Shown: positions 6,423 through 14,047 of the stretch, piece after piece
Layout: each line of letters starts with the position of its first letter
Numbering within the stretch: the stretch's first letter is position 1
DNA from: CBDTYW01 sp965364735
GTDB taxonomy: Bacteria; Actinomycetota; Nitriliruptoria; Nitriliruptorales; Nitriliruptoraceae
Direction: 5' to 3'
DNA: 19,613 bases
Assembly (NCBI GenBank): GCA_965364735.1
Contig: CBDTYW010000035.1
Span: 1-19,613 of the forward strand
Made by a program: the position numbers and the translations under genes
Notes under the pieces: model-generated
Told to the model about the DNA's origin: nothing
What the model saw: the letters and a program-made list of their open reading frames with translations, nothing else
The model's database searches: none

Positions 6423-7811
6423 TCAGCCGCGGCGCGGGCGTCCGCCGCCACCGCCGGGCTTGGCGTTGGAGTTCGAGGAACGGGTGCGGTTGCCGCCGCC
6501 ACCCGGGCCCTTGCCGTTGCCCGAGGTCGACTTGGTGCGCTGGCGGGTGCGGTTGCCGCCACCACCGTTGCTGTTGCTGCCGTCGCTGGTCGGGCCGTAC
6601 TGCTTCTTCGGCTTCCCACCCTGCTTGGGCCGGCTCTTCTGCTGGTTGCGGTTGCGCGGCTTGCCCGAGGATCCCGAACCCGTGCCGTGCTCCGGCATGG
6701 CGACGTCACCGATGAGGCCACCGAGGTCGCGCTGCAGGGTCGCGAGGTCCTTGCGCTGCTCGGCGGTCGAGAGCGCGACGACACGGCCGTCACGTCCGGC
6801 GCGCCCCGTCCGGCCGGAACGGTGGACGTAGTCGGTGTGGGTCGCCGGGATGTCGTAGTGCACGACGAGGTCGACGTCGTCGACGTGGATGCCGCGTGCG
6901 GCGATGTCGGTCGCGACGAGCACCTGGACCTGACCGCGACCGAACTGCTCGAGCGCCCGCTCACGCTGGCCCTGCGAACGGTCGCCATGGATCGCGGCAG
7001 CCTTCACGCCGGAGGTGCCGAGCTGCTTCGCGAGGCGGTCCGCGCGACGCTTGGTGCGCGTGAAGACGATGACGGAGCCGGAGTCCTTGCAGAGCGACGC
7101 GACCATGTGGCGCTTGTCGAGCTGCTCGACCTCGATGAACTTGTGGTCGACGTCGCCGCGCTCCTCGTCGTCCGCAGCAACGCGGTGGACGATCGGGTCG
7201 TGCTGGAACTCGCGGACGAGCAGGTCGACCTCGCCCTCCAGCGTGGCGGAGAAGAGCATGACCTGACGGTCACGCGCCGTGGCGTCGATCAGGCGGCTGA
7301 CCGGGCGGATGAAGCCCATGTCGGCCATGCGGTCGGCCTCGTCGACGACGACGATGTCGACGTCACGCAGGTCGAGCCAGCGACGCTGCACGAGGTCCTC
7401 GAGACGGCCCGGGCAGCCGACGATGACGTCGACGCCCTTGTTCAGGCGCGTGCGGTCCTTGTTGATCGAGGTGCCGCCGATGAACGTTGCGACGCTGCGC
7501 TGACGCGCGGCGAGCAGCGGACGCAGCTCCTCGGTGATCTGGTTGGCGAGCTCACGGGTCGGGGCGAGCAGCAGGGCGCGCGGACGCTTGGACGTTCCAC
7601 GACCGACGCGAGCGGCGACCGGGATCGAGAAGGCGAGCGTCTTGCCGGAGCCCGTGGGGGCCTCGCCGGCGAGGTCGCGGCCCTCGAGGGTGTCAGCGAG
7701 CGTCTCGGCCTGGATGTCGAACGGGGCGTCGAAGCCGGCCGCGGACAGGATCTTGGCGATCGCGTGGGGAACGCCGAGATCGGCGAAGGTGGGGGTGGTG
7801 TCGTTGGACAC
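6423..7811 (-). CDS. DEAD-box ATP-dependent RNA helicase with Gly/Asn/Arg-rich tail
   Basis: The protein has 462 residues from GTG 7811, with GAGGAAG nine bases upstream; the open frame before it has no comparable start. All helicase motifs are present: Q motif around F9 and Q34, Walker A APTGSGKT (51-58), PTRELA (84-89), CPGRL (133-137), DEAD (157-160), SAT (188-190), VIVFTRTKRRAD (247-258), ATDIAARG (300-307) and HRSGRTGRAG (330-339). After about residue 375 the protein is a disordered basic tail with two copies of GGGGNRTR (416-423 and 437-444), typical of RNA-binding extensions. It remodels RNA in the cytoplasm, for example in ribosome assembly or cold adaptation. The 273-base gap before it contains hairpins and may include a long leader. 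Confidence 0.95.
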   Translation of the reverse strand: MSNDTTPTFADLGVPHAIAKILSAAGFDAPFDIQAETLADTLEGRDLAGEAPTGSGKTLAFSIPVAARVGRGTSKRPRALLLAPTRELANQITEELRPLLAARQRSVATFIGGTSINKDRTRLNKGVDVIVGCPGRLEDLVQRRWLDLRDVDIVVVDEADRMADMGFIRPVSRLIDATARDRQVMLFSATLEGEVDLLVREFQHDPIVHRVAADDEERGDVDHKFIEVEQLDKRHMVASLCKDSGSVIVFTRTKRRADRLAKQLGTSGVKAAAIHGDRSQGQRERALEQFGRGQVQVLVATDIAARGIHVDDVDLVVHYDIPATHTDYVHRSGRTGRAGRDGRVVALSTAEQRKDLATLQRDLGGLIGDVAMPEHGTGSGSSGKPRNRNQQKSRPKQGGKPKKQYGPTSDGSNSNGGGGNRTRQRTKSTSGNGKGPGGGGNRTRSSNSNAKPGGGGGRPRRG

Positions 7812-7994
7812 AGGTACGTACTTCCTCGCCCGAAGGTGGCGGGCGGCTGTGATGGCGCAGCACGATTGCGGCGCCGAGCAGGGCAGGAGGTCGGCCCGAG
7901 CGACGATGTCGCGGGCAGGCGCCAGACAGGCGCGGTGATTCGGAGGGGGTTCGGTCAGTGGGAACGAACCCTCAAGAACTCCGGGGACACTCCC

Positions 7995-8011
7995 TCGCAC
8001 ACGAGGTGCGA
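7995..8011. other. Hairpin in the leader region of the helicase gene
   Basis: TCGCAC (7995-8000) pairs with GTGCGA (8006-8011) around a five-base loop. It lies about 180 bases upstream of the helicase start in an otherwise featureless 273-base gap (7812-8084). It could be part of a structured 5' leader or simply downstream structure of the preceding gene. I see no open reading frame or riboswitch there. Confidence 0.3.
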
Positions 8012-8037
8012 ACACGGCAAAGACTACCGCACGGCTC

Positions 8038-8060
8038 CCGTCGGCTGCACAGCCGAACGG
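8038..8060 (-). terminator. Weak terminator candidate after M15 paralog 2
   Basis: A hairpin with arms CCGTCGGCT and AGCCGA-A-CGG (one bulged base) and a GCAC loop begins 24 bases after the M15 stop on the minus strand. There is no immediate T run; a TCTTT follows about 15 bases later. The location is right for a terminator but the tail is poor. Confidence 0.35.
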
Positions 8061-8084
8061 ACAACCTCGCTGGGCGCGCGCCGC

Positions 8085-9134
8085 TCACCAGCCGTTGTGG
8101 CTGAAGTGCATCCAGTCCTTGGCGCTCTCCCAGTCGCCGCCCCACTCCCAGCCGATGTCGGCGAACGCCTGGACCACGGGGTGGTCGGCGGTCAGCATTC
8201 CACGTCGGACCCAGCTGCGGTCGAGGTAGTGCTGCGACATCGCCGGGACGAGGCGCGGGCTGCGGTTCGCCGAGACCTTGATGTAGGGGTTGTGGAACGG
8301 GTTGAGGTCGATCGCCAGGCCCGACGCGTGCTCGGACCACCGGCTGCTGGACACCGTCGAGCGACAGGCGTACGCCCCGCTGCCGTTGCCGTCTCCGCCG
8401 ACCGGCTCGCCTGCCGCCCTGCTCGCGGCGACCTCGGTGGAGATGTCCGAGGGGGCGACGATGCGCAGCTGCTCGATCGGGTACTCGACCTCGAACGCCG
8501 TCCGGAAGACGTCGACGATCCCCGTCGCGTACCGGGCGTGCACGATCAGCTCGCCGGTGTGGACGTTGCCCTCGAAGCCCCAGTGACTGACCGTCAGGTG
8601 GCGGAGATCTTCCCGTGCCACCGGGCAGCCCTCGTGCCAGGTCGACCGCGCCACGACCTCGTCGGAGAGCGGCTCGTTCGTGAAGTGGTAGGCCTCGGCC
8701 GGCGGTGGCGGCAGCGGCGCCGTCATCGTCGCGAACTCGCGCTCGGCGAGCTCTGGTCGCGGGACGTGCAGCTGCGACGCAGGGTCGCGTTCCCCGATCG
8801 GGAGGTGCCCCAGCCACGACGGTGGCACGAACTTCTCCGCGACGGCACGACCGAACTGGTCGACGGCGGCCGGCGGCATGAGCGTCACGGACGGAGCGAC
8901 GGTCTGGACGACGGCGTCGCGGATCGGGGCCCGACGGGCCCGTACGGTGGATGTGAGCGCGATCGGCGCCTCGGGCTGGACGGTCTGGGCGTGGACGGCG
9001 GCGCCGCCAGACGCCATCGGCGACATCGACAGGAGCCCGGCGACGACCACCGCGGCCGGTCGCATGCGGTTGCGGACCCAGAGGGCTTGCTCGAACCGCC
9101 GATGCTTCGGCGATCGTTTCGGCGTTGGACGCAC
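8085..9134 (-). CDS. M15-family metallopeptidase (D-Ala-D-Ala carboxypeptidase-like), paralog 2
   Basis: The protein has 349 residues if started at GTG 9134, which has GAGGAG nine bases upstream. An alternative GTG at 9179 would add 15 residues but has a poorly placed ribosome-binding site. The N-terminus is basic (KRSPKHRRF), then a hydrophobic stretch (AAVVVAGLL) and a probable signal-peptidase site after GGAAVHA, so it is exported without a lipobox. The catalytic domain repeats paralog 1: HLTVSHWGFEGNVHTGELIVHARY, DGNGSGAYACR, zinc motif SEHASGLAID (H269, D276) and WEWGGDWESAKDWMHFS (D340, H343). The role is peptidoglycan peptide hydrolysis outside the membrane. It differs from paralog 1 mainly in the N-terminal region and in being secreted rather than lipid-anchored. 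Confidence 0.9.
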   Translation of the reverse strand: MRPTPKRSPKHRRFEQALWVRNRMRPAAVVVAGLLSMSPMASGGAAVHAQTVQPEAPIALTSTVRARRAPIRDAVVQTVAPSVTLMPPAAVDQFGRAVAEKFVPPSWLGHLPIGERDPASQLHVPRPELAEREFATMTAPLPPPPAEAYHFTNEPLSDEVVARSTWHEGCPVAREDLRHLTVSHWGFEGNVHTGELIVHARYATGIVDVFRTAFEVEYPIEQLRIVAPSDISTEVAASRAAGEPVGGDGNGSGAYACRSTVSSSRWSEHASGLAIDLNPFHNPYIKVSANRSPRLVPAMSQHYLDRSWVRRGMLTADHPVVQAFADIGWEWGGDWESAKDWMHFSHNGW

Positions 9135-9240
9135 GGCGCGCTTCTCCTCGGCGGCCGTCGGCCGGCCGTCAGGGATCACGTCGGCCGGGAGTCCCCCTGC
9201 GTTCAGTGGTTCAGCGCGTTGTCCGGCCGCGGGCAGTGAG

Positions 9241-9260
9241 CGCTGGCCGGTCAGCCAGCG
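9241..9260 (-). terminator. Hairpin directly after the SLC13-type transporter gene
   Basis: CGCTGGC (9241-9247) and GCCAGCG (9254-9260) are perfect 7-base arms around CGGTCA. The stem touches the transporter stop codon (9263-9261, minus strand). There is no T run after it, so it may be a terminator or an mRNA 3'-end stabiliser. It separates the transporter from the downstream M15 gene. Confidence 0.45.
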
Positions 9261-10967
9261 TCATGCGCCCACGCCGTACAGCGGCCAGATCATCGTGGCG
9301 ACCACGAGCGTGGCTGTCACGCCGGCCACGTCCAGCGGGATGCCAGCACGGAGGATCTCGGCCGGAGTGAACAGCTCCGTCGAGTACGCGAGCATCGTCG
9401 GTGGTGTGCCGATCACCAGCGCGAAGTCGACCGACGACGCGATCGCGATCACCACCACGAGGATGGTCGGATCGAGGCCGAGGACCGCGGCCAGCGGGAT
9501 CGCGAGCGGGATGAGCATCGCCGCCGTGGCGGTGTTGGAGGCGGCGGTGGTCATGACGAGCGCCGCAACCGCGACCACCGCGATGGCCACGGGATCGGGC
9601 AGGTCTGCGGCGGCTCCCAGCAGCGTTGCGGCCCAGTCGGCGACACCGGTGCTCGTCAGGAACAGCCCCAGGGTCAGGCCGCCGCCGAACGTCAGCAGGG
9701 TCGGCCAGGAGATGCGTCCGAGATCCTCGGGCAGCACGTGGCCGAGCAGCAGCAGCACGATGGCCCCGGCGAGCGCCACGATCCCGGTGTCGACGCCGTG
9801 CCAGCCGGCGGTCAGCCAGATCAGGGCCACGAGCACGAGCACGCCGACGACCTCGAGCTCGCGACGGCCCATCCGGGCGGCAGCCTGCGCCTCGTCGCGC
9901 GCGACCTGCTGGGCGAGGTGAAACCTCCCGAGGTCCACGTCGACCGCCATGCGACGCCAGAGGTGCACGCCGATCAGCGGCAGCAGGAGCATGAGCACTG
10001 GCAGGCCGTAGGCGAACCATTCCAGGAAGGTGATCCGGCGACCGGTGAAGGAGCCGAGGAACTCGATCGCCAGCAGGTTGGCCGGCGTGCCGATGGCGCT
10101 GCCCACGCCGCCTGCCGTCGCCGCGTACGCGATGCCGAGGACGGTCGCACGCTGGTACGTCGTGCTGCCCAGCGGCTTCGTGACCGCGAGAGCGATCGGG
10201 ATCAGCAAGGCGACCGCGGCGGTGTTCGACATCCACATCGACAGGAACGCCGACGTTCCCAGCATGGCCGCGAACAGCATCCGGGGCCCACCGGTGGCCC
10301 GCGCCACGAGGGTGCGCGCGATGCGTTGGTCGAGCCCGACGCGGCGCATGGCCTCGGCCATCAGGAATCCGGCGAAGAACAGCGCGATGATCGGGTGGAA
10401 GAACGGAGCCAGCGCCTCGGTGGCGGACCCGACGCCGCCGACGACGAGGGCCACCGGAACGATCAGCGACGTCACGAACAGCGGGATCACACCGCTGGCC
10501 CAGAGCACGATCACCAGCCCGAGCATGGCGAGCGACACCCCGGCGCCCCGGGTCGGGCGTCGGCCACCCACGAGCGCTTCGGAGGCCTCGTCCCAGTGGG
10601 TCACCGGGATCAGCTCTTGTCGGCCATCAGGAAGGAGGAGCTGGACGGTGACCTCCTCGAGCGAGAGCCGAAGGACCTCATCTGCACGACGAACCTGAAC
10701 CACCAACTCCAGGCGTCCGTCGACCGGGGCCCCGTCGGGCAGCTCGACGCGGATCACGTCGGAGCCGACGGTCCGCTCCGCCACGACGGGAGCGTCGTCT
10801 CCGAGCTCGACCACCACGGGGTCCGCTGCCTCGCCCCGGAGCTGCACCACCAGCGACCCCGACCCGGTCGGCCAGTCGTGCGGCGCCACCAGCGCGCCCA
10901 CGACGGCGAACAGCACCGCGAGGAGCAGGAAGAACGAGCGCCACCGGCTCGAGCCGAGCTGTTCCAT
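9261..10967 (-). CDS. SLC13/DASS-type anion symporter with an extracytoplasmic N-terminal insert
   Basis: This 568-residue inner-membrane transporter starts at ATG 10967 behind GAGGAGGGG. A first membrane helix (about 10-28) is followed by about 110 soluble, strand-rich residues (30-140: SLVVQLRGEA, PVVVELGDD, VTVQLLLPDG) and then the usual helical core. The two SLC13 signature sites are MWMSNTAAVALLIP (SNT at 247-249) and TTAASNTATAAMLIP (SNT at 477-479), each followed by a GTP motif (GTPAN 293-297; GTPPTM 520-525). These bind substrate and sodium in the family. Substrates are typically dicarboxylates, citrate or sulfate; which one cannot be told. The insert between helix 1 and the core is unusual. 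It lies 69 bases downstream of polA on the same strand. Confidence 0.9.
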   Translation of the reverse strand: MEQLGSSRWRSFFLLLAVLFAVVGALVAPHDWPTGSGSLVVQLRGEAADPVVVELGDDAPVVAERTVGSDVIRVELPDGAPVDGRLELVVQVRRADEVLRLSLEEVTVQLLLPDGRQELIPVTHWDEASEALVGGRRPTRGAGVSLAMLGLVIVLWASGVIPLFVTSLIVPVALVVGGVGSATEALAPFFHPIIALFFAGFLMAEAMRRVGLDQRIARTLVARATGGPRMLFAAMLGTSAFLSMWMSNTAAVALLIPIALAVTKPLGSTTYQRATVLGIAYAATAGGVGSAIGTPANLLAIEFLGSFTGRRITFLEWFAYGLPVLMLLLPLIGVHLWRRMAVDVDLGRFHLAQQVARDEAQAAARMGRRELEVVGVLVLVALIWLTAGWHGVDTGIVALAGAIVLLLLGHVLPEDLGRISWPTLLTFGGGLTLGLFLTSTGVADWAATLLGAAADLPDPVAIAVVAVAALVMTTAASNTATAAMLIPLAIPLAAVLGLDPTILVVVIAIASSVDFALVIGTPPTMLAYSTELFTPAEILRAGIPLDVAGVTATLVVATMIWPLYGVGA

Positions 10968-11007
10968 GACCCCTCCTCTGGCTCACTGACTCGACATGTC
11001 CGCGAGA

Positions 11008-11030
11008 CGCAGCCTCCGATGAATGCTGCG
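11008..11030 (-). terminator. Weak hairpin after polA
   Basis: CGCAGC (11008-11013) pairs with GCTGCG (11025-11030) across an 11-base loop, seven bases beyond the polA stop. The minus-strand tail reads TCTCG with no T run. It may slow transcription between polA and the transporter, but read-through is plausible. Confidence 0.3.
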
Positions 11031-11036
11031 AAGCGC

Positions 11037-13787
11037 TCAGTGCTTCTGGGCGTCGAACCACGTGGGACCGGAGGCCCAGTCCACATCCAGGGGGACGGCG
11101 AGGTCAGCGACGCCGGACATCGCAGCAGAGACGATCTCGGTCACGGCGTCGAGCTCGTCGTCCGGGCACTCGAGGATGACCTCGTCGTGAACTTGCAGGA
11201 TCAGCTGCGAGCGCAGGCCGGCCTGGTCGACGGCGTCCTGCACCGCGATCATCGCGAGCTTGATGATGTCCGCGGCGGTGCCCTGGATCGGGGCGTTCAG
11301 CGCCATCCGCTCAGCCATCTGGCGACGGTTGCGGTTGTCCGACATCAGGTCCGGCAGATACCGACGACGGCCGAACATCGTCGTCGTCCAGCCGGCCCGG
11401 GTCGCGTCGACGACCGCGAGGTCGAGGAAGCGCTTGATGCCGGGGAAGCGCAGCATGTACGCGTCGACGATCTCGGCGGCCTCGCTCGGCGGGATGCCGA
11501 TCTGCTGGGACAGGCCGAACGGCGTGAGCCCGTACGCAAGTCCGTAGTTGATGGCCTTGGCCCGGTCACGCAGCGCCCCGTCGACCTCCGACGGCTCGAG
11601 GTCCCACACCTTCGCCGCCGTGGTGACGTGGATGTCCTCGCCGCCGAGGAACGCCTCGAGCAGGCCCTCGTCGCGCGACAGGTGCGCCATGACGCGCAGC
11701 TCGATCTGGGAGTAGTCGGCGACGAACAGCTGGTCGAAGCCCTCCCCCGGTACGAACGCCTTGCGGATCTCGCGGCCCTCCGCGCGGCGCACGGGGATGT
11801 TCTGCAGGTTCGGGTCGCTCGAGGACAGACGCCCCGTCGCCGCGACCGTCTGCGACAGCGTCGTGTGGATGCGCCCGGTCTCCGCGTCGACGAGCTTCGG
11901 CAGCGCGGTGACGTAGGTGGACAGGAGCTTCGTGACCTCGCGCCACTCGAGCACCGCGGTGACGATCGGATGGGCGTCGGCGATGTTGGCCATCTGCGTG
12001 GCGTCGGTCGACCAGCCGGTCTTGATCTTCTTCGTCTTCGGCAGCTCGAGCTCGACGAACAGCACCTCCTGGAGCTGCTTGCCGGAGCCGATCTTGAACT
12101 CACGTCCCGCGTGGTCCCAGACTTCGCGCTCGAGGTCGTCGGCGCGGGCGGACAACCGCTCGTCGATCTCACCGAGGACGTGCAGGTCAACAGCGATCCC
12201 GACATGCTCCATCCGTGCGAGCACCGGCGCGAGCGGCAGCTCGATCAGGTCGTAGAGGTCACGTTGCTCGCGCGCCAGGACCTGCGCCCCGAGCTCGACG
12301 CCGAGCTCGCGGGTCGCTGCCGCACGCAACGCCCGCTCCTCGAACGGGTCCTCCTCAACCGCCGGCTCGGCAGGCTCGTCGAGCCCGAACGACATCTGAC
12401 CGTCACCCGTGTCGGCGGCCTTCGCCGCAGCGGCAGCGGCAGCAGACTCCGTCGTCAGCGTGCGGGCGAGGTACTGCAGGGCGATCCGCTCGAGGTCGAA
12501 GGACCGCTGCTCGGGGTTGAGGAGGTAGGCGGCGAGCTCGGTGTCGACGTCGATGCCGTCGAGCGTCCAGCCGCGCCCCGTCGCGGCATGGTGCAGCTGC
12601 TTGAGGCTGTGCACGACCTTCGGCAGGGCAGCGTCGGCGAGCACGCCGGCGAGGACGTCGAGCGAGATCGGGTCGGCGGCATCGAGGCGGGCGTAGGCGG
12701 GCTCACGGTCCGGCGCGGCCAGGCCGACGGCCTCCCAGGTCACGTGCGGGACCTTGCCGCTCGTGAACGGGACCACGGCGAGCGGACCCTCGATCGCATC
12801 GAGCCACTCGCCCAGCCCTGACCCGACGAGGTTCACGGGCTCCTTGTCGTAGCCGGTCGCCTGCTCCTCCTCGACGTCGCCGAGGACCTCCTCGACGAAG
12901 CGGTCGTAGAGGGCGCGGAACTCGAGCGCCCCGAAGACCTCGCGGATCTTGGCGGTGTCGACGGTGGCGTTCTGGATCGAGCCGATCCGCAGGTCCTCGA
13001 GCGAGACCTCGACCTCGACGTCGCGACGCAGCAGCATCATGAACAGGTTCGTCTCGACCTGCTCCCGGAACTCCACGAGGTTCGCCGGCACGACCTTGCC
13101 GCGGATCTTGTCGAGGTTGTCGTAGATCCCGTCGATCCCACCGAAGTCCTGGATGAGCTTCGATGCGGTCTTCTCGCCGATCTTCGGCACGCCCGGGAGG
13201 TTGTCGGACTTGTCGCCGCGCAGCGCCGCGTACTCGACGTACTTCGACGGCGGCACGCCGTACTTCTCCTCGACGGCGGCCGGCGTCATCTCGCCGACCT
13301 CGGAGATCCCGCGCAGGGTGTAGAGCACGGTGACGTGGTCGGAGGCGAGCTGCATCGCGTCACGGTCGCCGGTGACGATGAGCACATCGTGGCCGGCCGC
13401 CACGGCACGCTCGGCGATCGTCGCGATGACGTCGTCGGCCTCCACGCCCGGAACGCGGATCATCGGGACCTCGAGCACATCGAGCACGTCGTCGATGAGG
13501 GTGAGCTGCGAGCGGAACTCGTCGGGGGTCGTGATGCGACCCGCCTTGTACTCCGGATATCGCTCAGTTCGACGGACGTCGCGGCCCTGGTCGAAGCAGA
13601 CGGCGACGGCGTCGGGCTTGCGGTCCGACAGCAGCTTGATCAGCATCGAGGTGAAGCCGTAGACGGCGTTCGTCTGCTGCCCCGTGCGGGTCGCGAGCGA
13701 CTCCGGGAGCGCGTAGAACGCCCGGTAGGCCATCGAGTGGCCGTCGAGCAGCGCGAGGACGGGCCGGTCGGATTCGCGTTCGGTCAC
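11037..13787 (-). CDS. polA: DNA polymerase I
   Basis: This is a full-length 916-residue family A polymerase, used for Okazaki-fragment maturation and repair. The 5'-nuclease domain (1-300) has LLDGHSMAYRAFY, CFDQGRD, GVEADDVIATIA (114-125), TGDRDAMQL and RGDKSDNLPGVPKIGEKTA (190-208). The 3'-5' exonuclease region (about 330-440) lacks the catalytic acidic residues: VVPFTSG replaces the DxE site and KVVHSLKQLHH replaces the second site, so proofreading is probably absent, as in mycobacterial PolA. The polymerase domain has motif A DYSQIELR (D691), the O-helix RDRAKAINYGLAYG (K744, Y748) and motif C VHDE (866-869). An Ala/Glu-rich linker (447-485) is lineage-specific. The GTG start (13787) has no clear ribosome-binding site. 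Confidence 0.97.
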   Translation of the reverse strand: MTERESDRPVLALLDGHSMAYRAFYALPESLATRTGQQTNAVYGFTSMLIKLLSDRKPDAVAVCFDQGRDVRRTERYPEYKAGRITTPDEFRSQLTLIDDVLDVLEVPMIRVPGVEADDVIATIAERAVAAGHDVLIVTGDRDAMQLASDHVTVLYTLRGISEVGEMTPAAVEEKYGVPPSKYVEYAALRGDKSDNLPGVPKIGEKTASKLIQDFGGIDGIYDNLDKIRGKVVPANLVEFREQVETNLFMMLLRRDVEVEVSLEDLRIGSIQNATVDTAKIREVFGALEFRALYDRFVEEVLGDVEEEQATGYDKEPVNLVGSGLGEWLDAIEGPLAVVPFTSGKVPHVTWEAVGLAAPDREPAYARLDAADPISLDVLAGVLADAALPKVVHSLKQLHHAATGRGWTLDGIDVDTELAAYLLNPEQRSFDLERIALQYLARTLTTESAAAAAAAKAADTGDGQMSFGLDEPAEPAVEEDPFEERALRAAATRELGVELGAQVLAREQRDLYDLIELPLAPVLARMEHVGIAVDLHVLGEIDERLSARADDLEREVWDHAGREFKIGSGKQLQEVLFVELELPKTKKIKTGWSTDATQMANIADAHPIVTAVLEWREVTKLLSTYVTALPKLVDAETGRIHTTLSQTVAATGRLSSSDPNLQNIPVRRAEGREIRKAFVPGEGFDQLFVADYSQIELRVMAHLSRDEGLLEAFLGGEDIHVTTAAKVWDLEPSEVDGALRDRAKAINYGLAYGLTPFGLSQQIGIPPSEAAEIVDAYMLRFPGIKRFLDLAVVDATRAGWTTTMFGRRRYLPDLMSDNRNRRQMAERMALNAPIQGTAADIIKLAMIAVQDAVDQAGLRSQLILQVHDEVILECPDDELDAVTEIVSAAMSGVADLAVPLDVDWASGPTWFDAQKH

Positions 13788-13820
13788 GGTTGCTCAGGTC
13801 TCGTCGTGGCAGGGTCGGAG

Positions 13821-13826
13821 AGCGTA
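13821..13826 (-). promoter_or_regulatory. Candidate -10 element for polA
   Basis: The minus strand reads TACGCT, 34 bases upstream of the polA GTG. The same hexamer occurs upstream of the divergent tRNA gene (13863-13868) and before the gene at 18918. No convincing -35 is seen. Confidence 0.35.
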
Positions 13827-13862
13827 GTGCGAGCCGGGTGGCGAACGACGCGCGCGGCAGGC

Positions 13863-13868
13863 TACGCT
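13863..13868 (+). promoter_or_regulatory. Candidate -10 element for tRNA-Ala
   Basis: TACGCT lies 43 bases before the mature tRNA 5' end, inside the 124-base divergent gap with polA. The -35 region (GGCGAA) is a poor match to TTGACA. A start near 13875 would place the inverted repeat 13876-13895 (CGGCCC/GGGCCG) in the tRNA precursor leader. Confidence 0.4.
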
Positions 13869-13875
13869 TGTCCGA

Positions 13876-13895
13876 CGGCCCGCTCACGTGGGCCG
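13876..13895. other. Hairpin in the 5' leader of tRNA-Ala
   Basis: CGGCCC (13876-13881) and GGGCCG (13890-13895) are perfect arms around GCTCACGT, ending 16 bases before the tRNA. If transcription starts near 13875 this hairpin would form the extreme 5' end of the precursor, removed by RNase P. Its function is unknown. Confidence 0.35.
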
Positions 13896-13911
13896 AAGTA
13901 GTGCCCGTTTC

Positions 13912-13984
13912 GGGCGTGTAGCTCAGTTGGCAGAGCGCTGCCATGGCATGGCAGAGGTCCGGGGTTCAATTCCCCGCACGTCCA
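13912..13984 (+). tRNA. tRNA-Ala (anticodon GGC)
   Basis: The 73 bases fold as a full cloverleaf. The acceptor arm GGGCGTG pairs with CACGTCC and contains the G3:U70 wobble pair that identifies tRNA-Ala. The D stem is GCTC/GAGC and the anticodon stem CTGCC/GGCAG around ATGGCAT, giving anticodon GGC for codon GCC. The T arm is CGGGG-TTCAATT-CCCCG. The discriminator base is A73. The full CCA end is not encoded (ACAG follows the acceptor stem), so it must be added enzymatically. It is divergent from polA and convergent with the ferrochelatase operon. Confidence 0.97.
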
Positions 13985-14005
13985 CAGATCGACAGACAAC
14001 GTCAA

Positions 14006-14029
14006 GATCCCCGGCTCCGGCCGGGGATC
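14006..14029. terminator. Strong hairpin terminator between tRNA-Ala and ferrochelatase
   Basis: GATCCCCGG (14006-14014) and CCGGGGATC (14021-14029) are perfect 9-base arms around CTCCGG. The plus-strand tail is TCGTCGTTT. It lies 21 bases after the tRNA and 18 bases beyond the stop of the convergent ferrochelatase gene, and the symmetrical stem can stop transcription from both sides. Confidence 0.75.
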
Positions 14030-14047
14030 TCGTCGTTTCGGTGGTGT

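Noticed and set aside
6460..6715. Plus-strand Cys/Arg-rich small open frames at the helicase tail
   Set aside because: They are the complement of the Gly/Asn/Arg-rich helicase tail and show no start signal or domain.
7812..8084. Riboswitch in the helicase leader
   Set aside because: Only simple hairpins are visible; no known riboswitch core could be recognised by eye.
2716..9134. Composite mobile element bounded by the two M15 genes
   Set aside because: The M15 genes are peptidases, not transposases. The copies are clearly diverged in sequence, and no terminal inverted repeats or target duplications are visible.
9738..12821. Very long plus-strand open frame opposite polA and the transporter
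   Set aside because: It is antisense to two genes with clear family motifs, has a composition rich in Arg, Asp, His and Gln without domains, and arises from strong third-position G/C bias. The same applies to the long frames at 6687-9239 (plus) and 2716-5202 (minus, beyond 3669).
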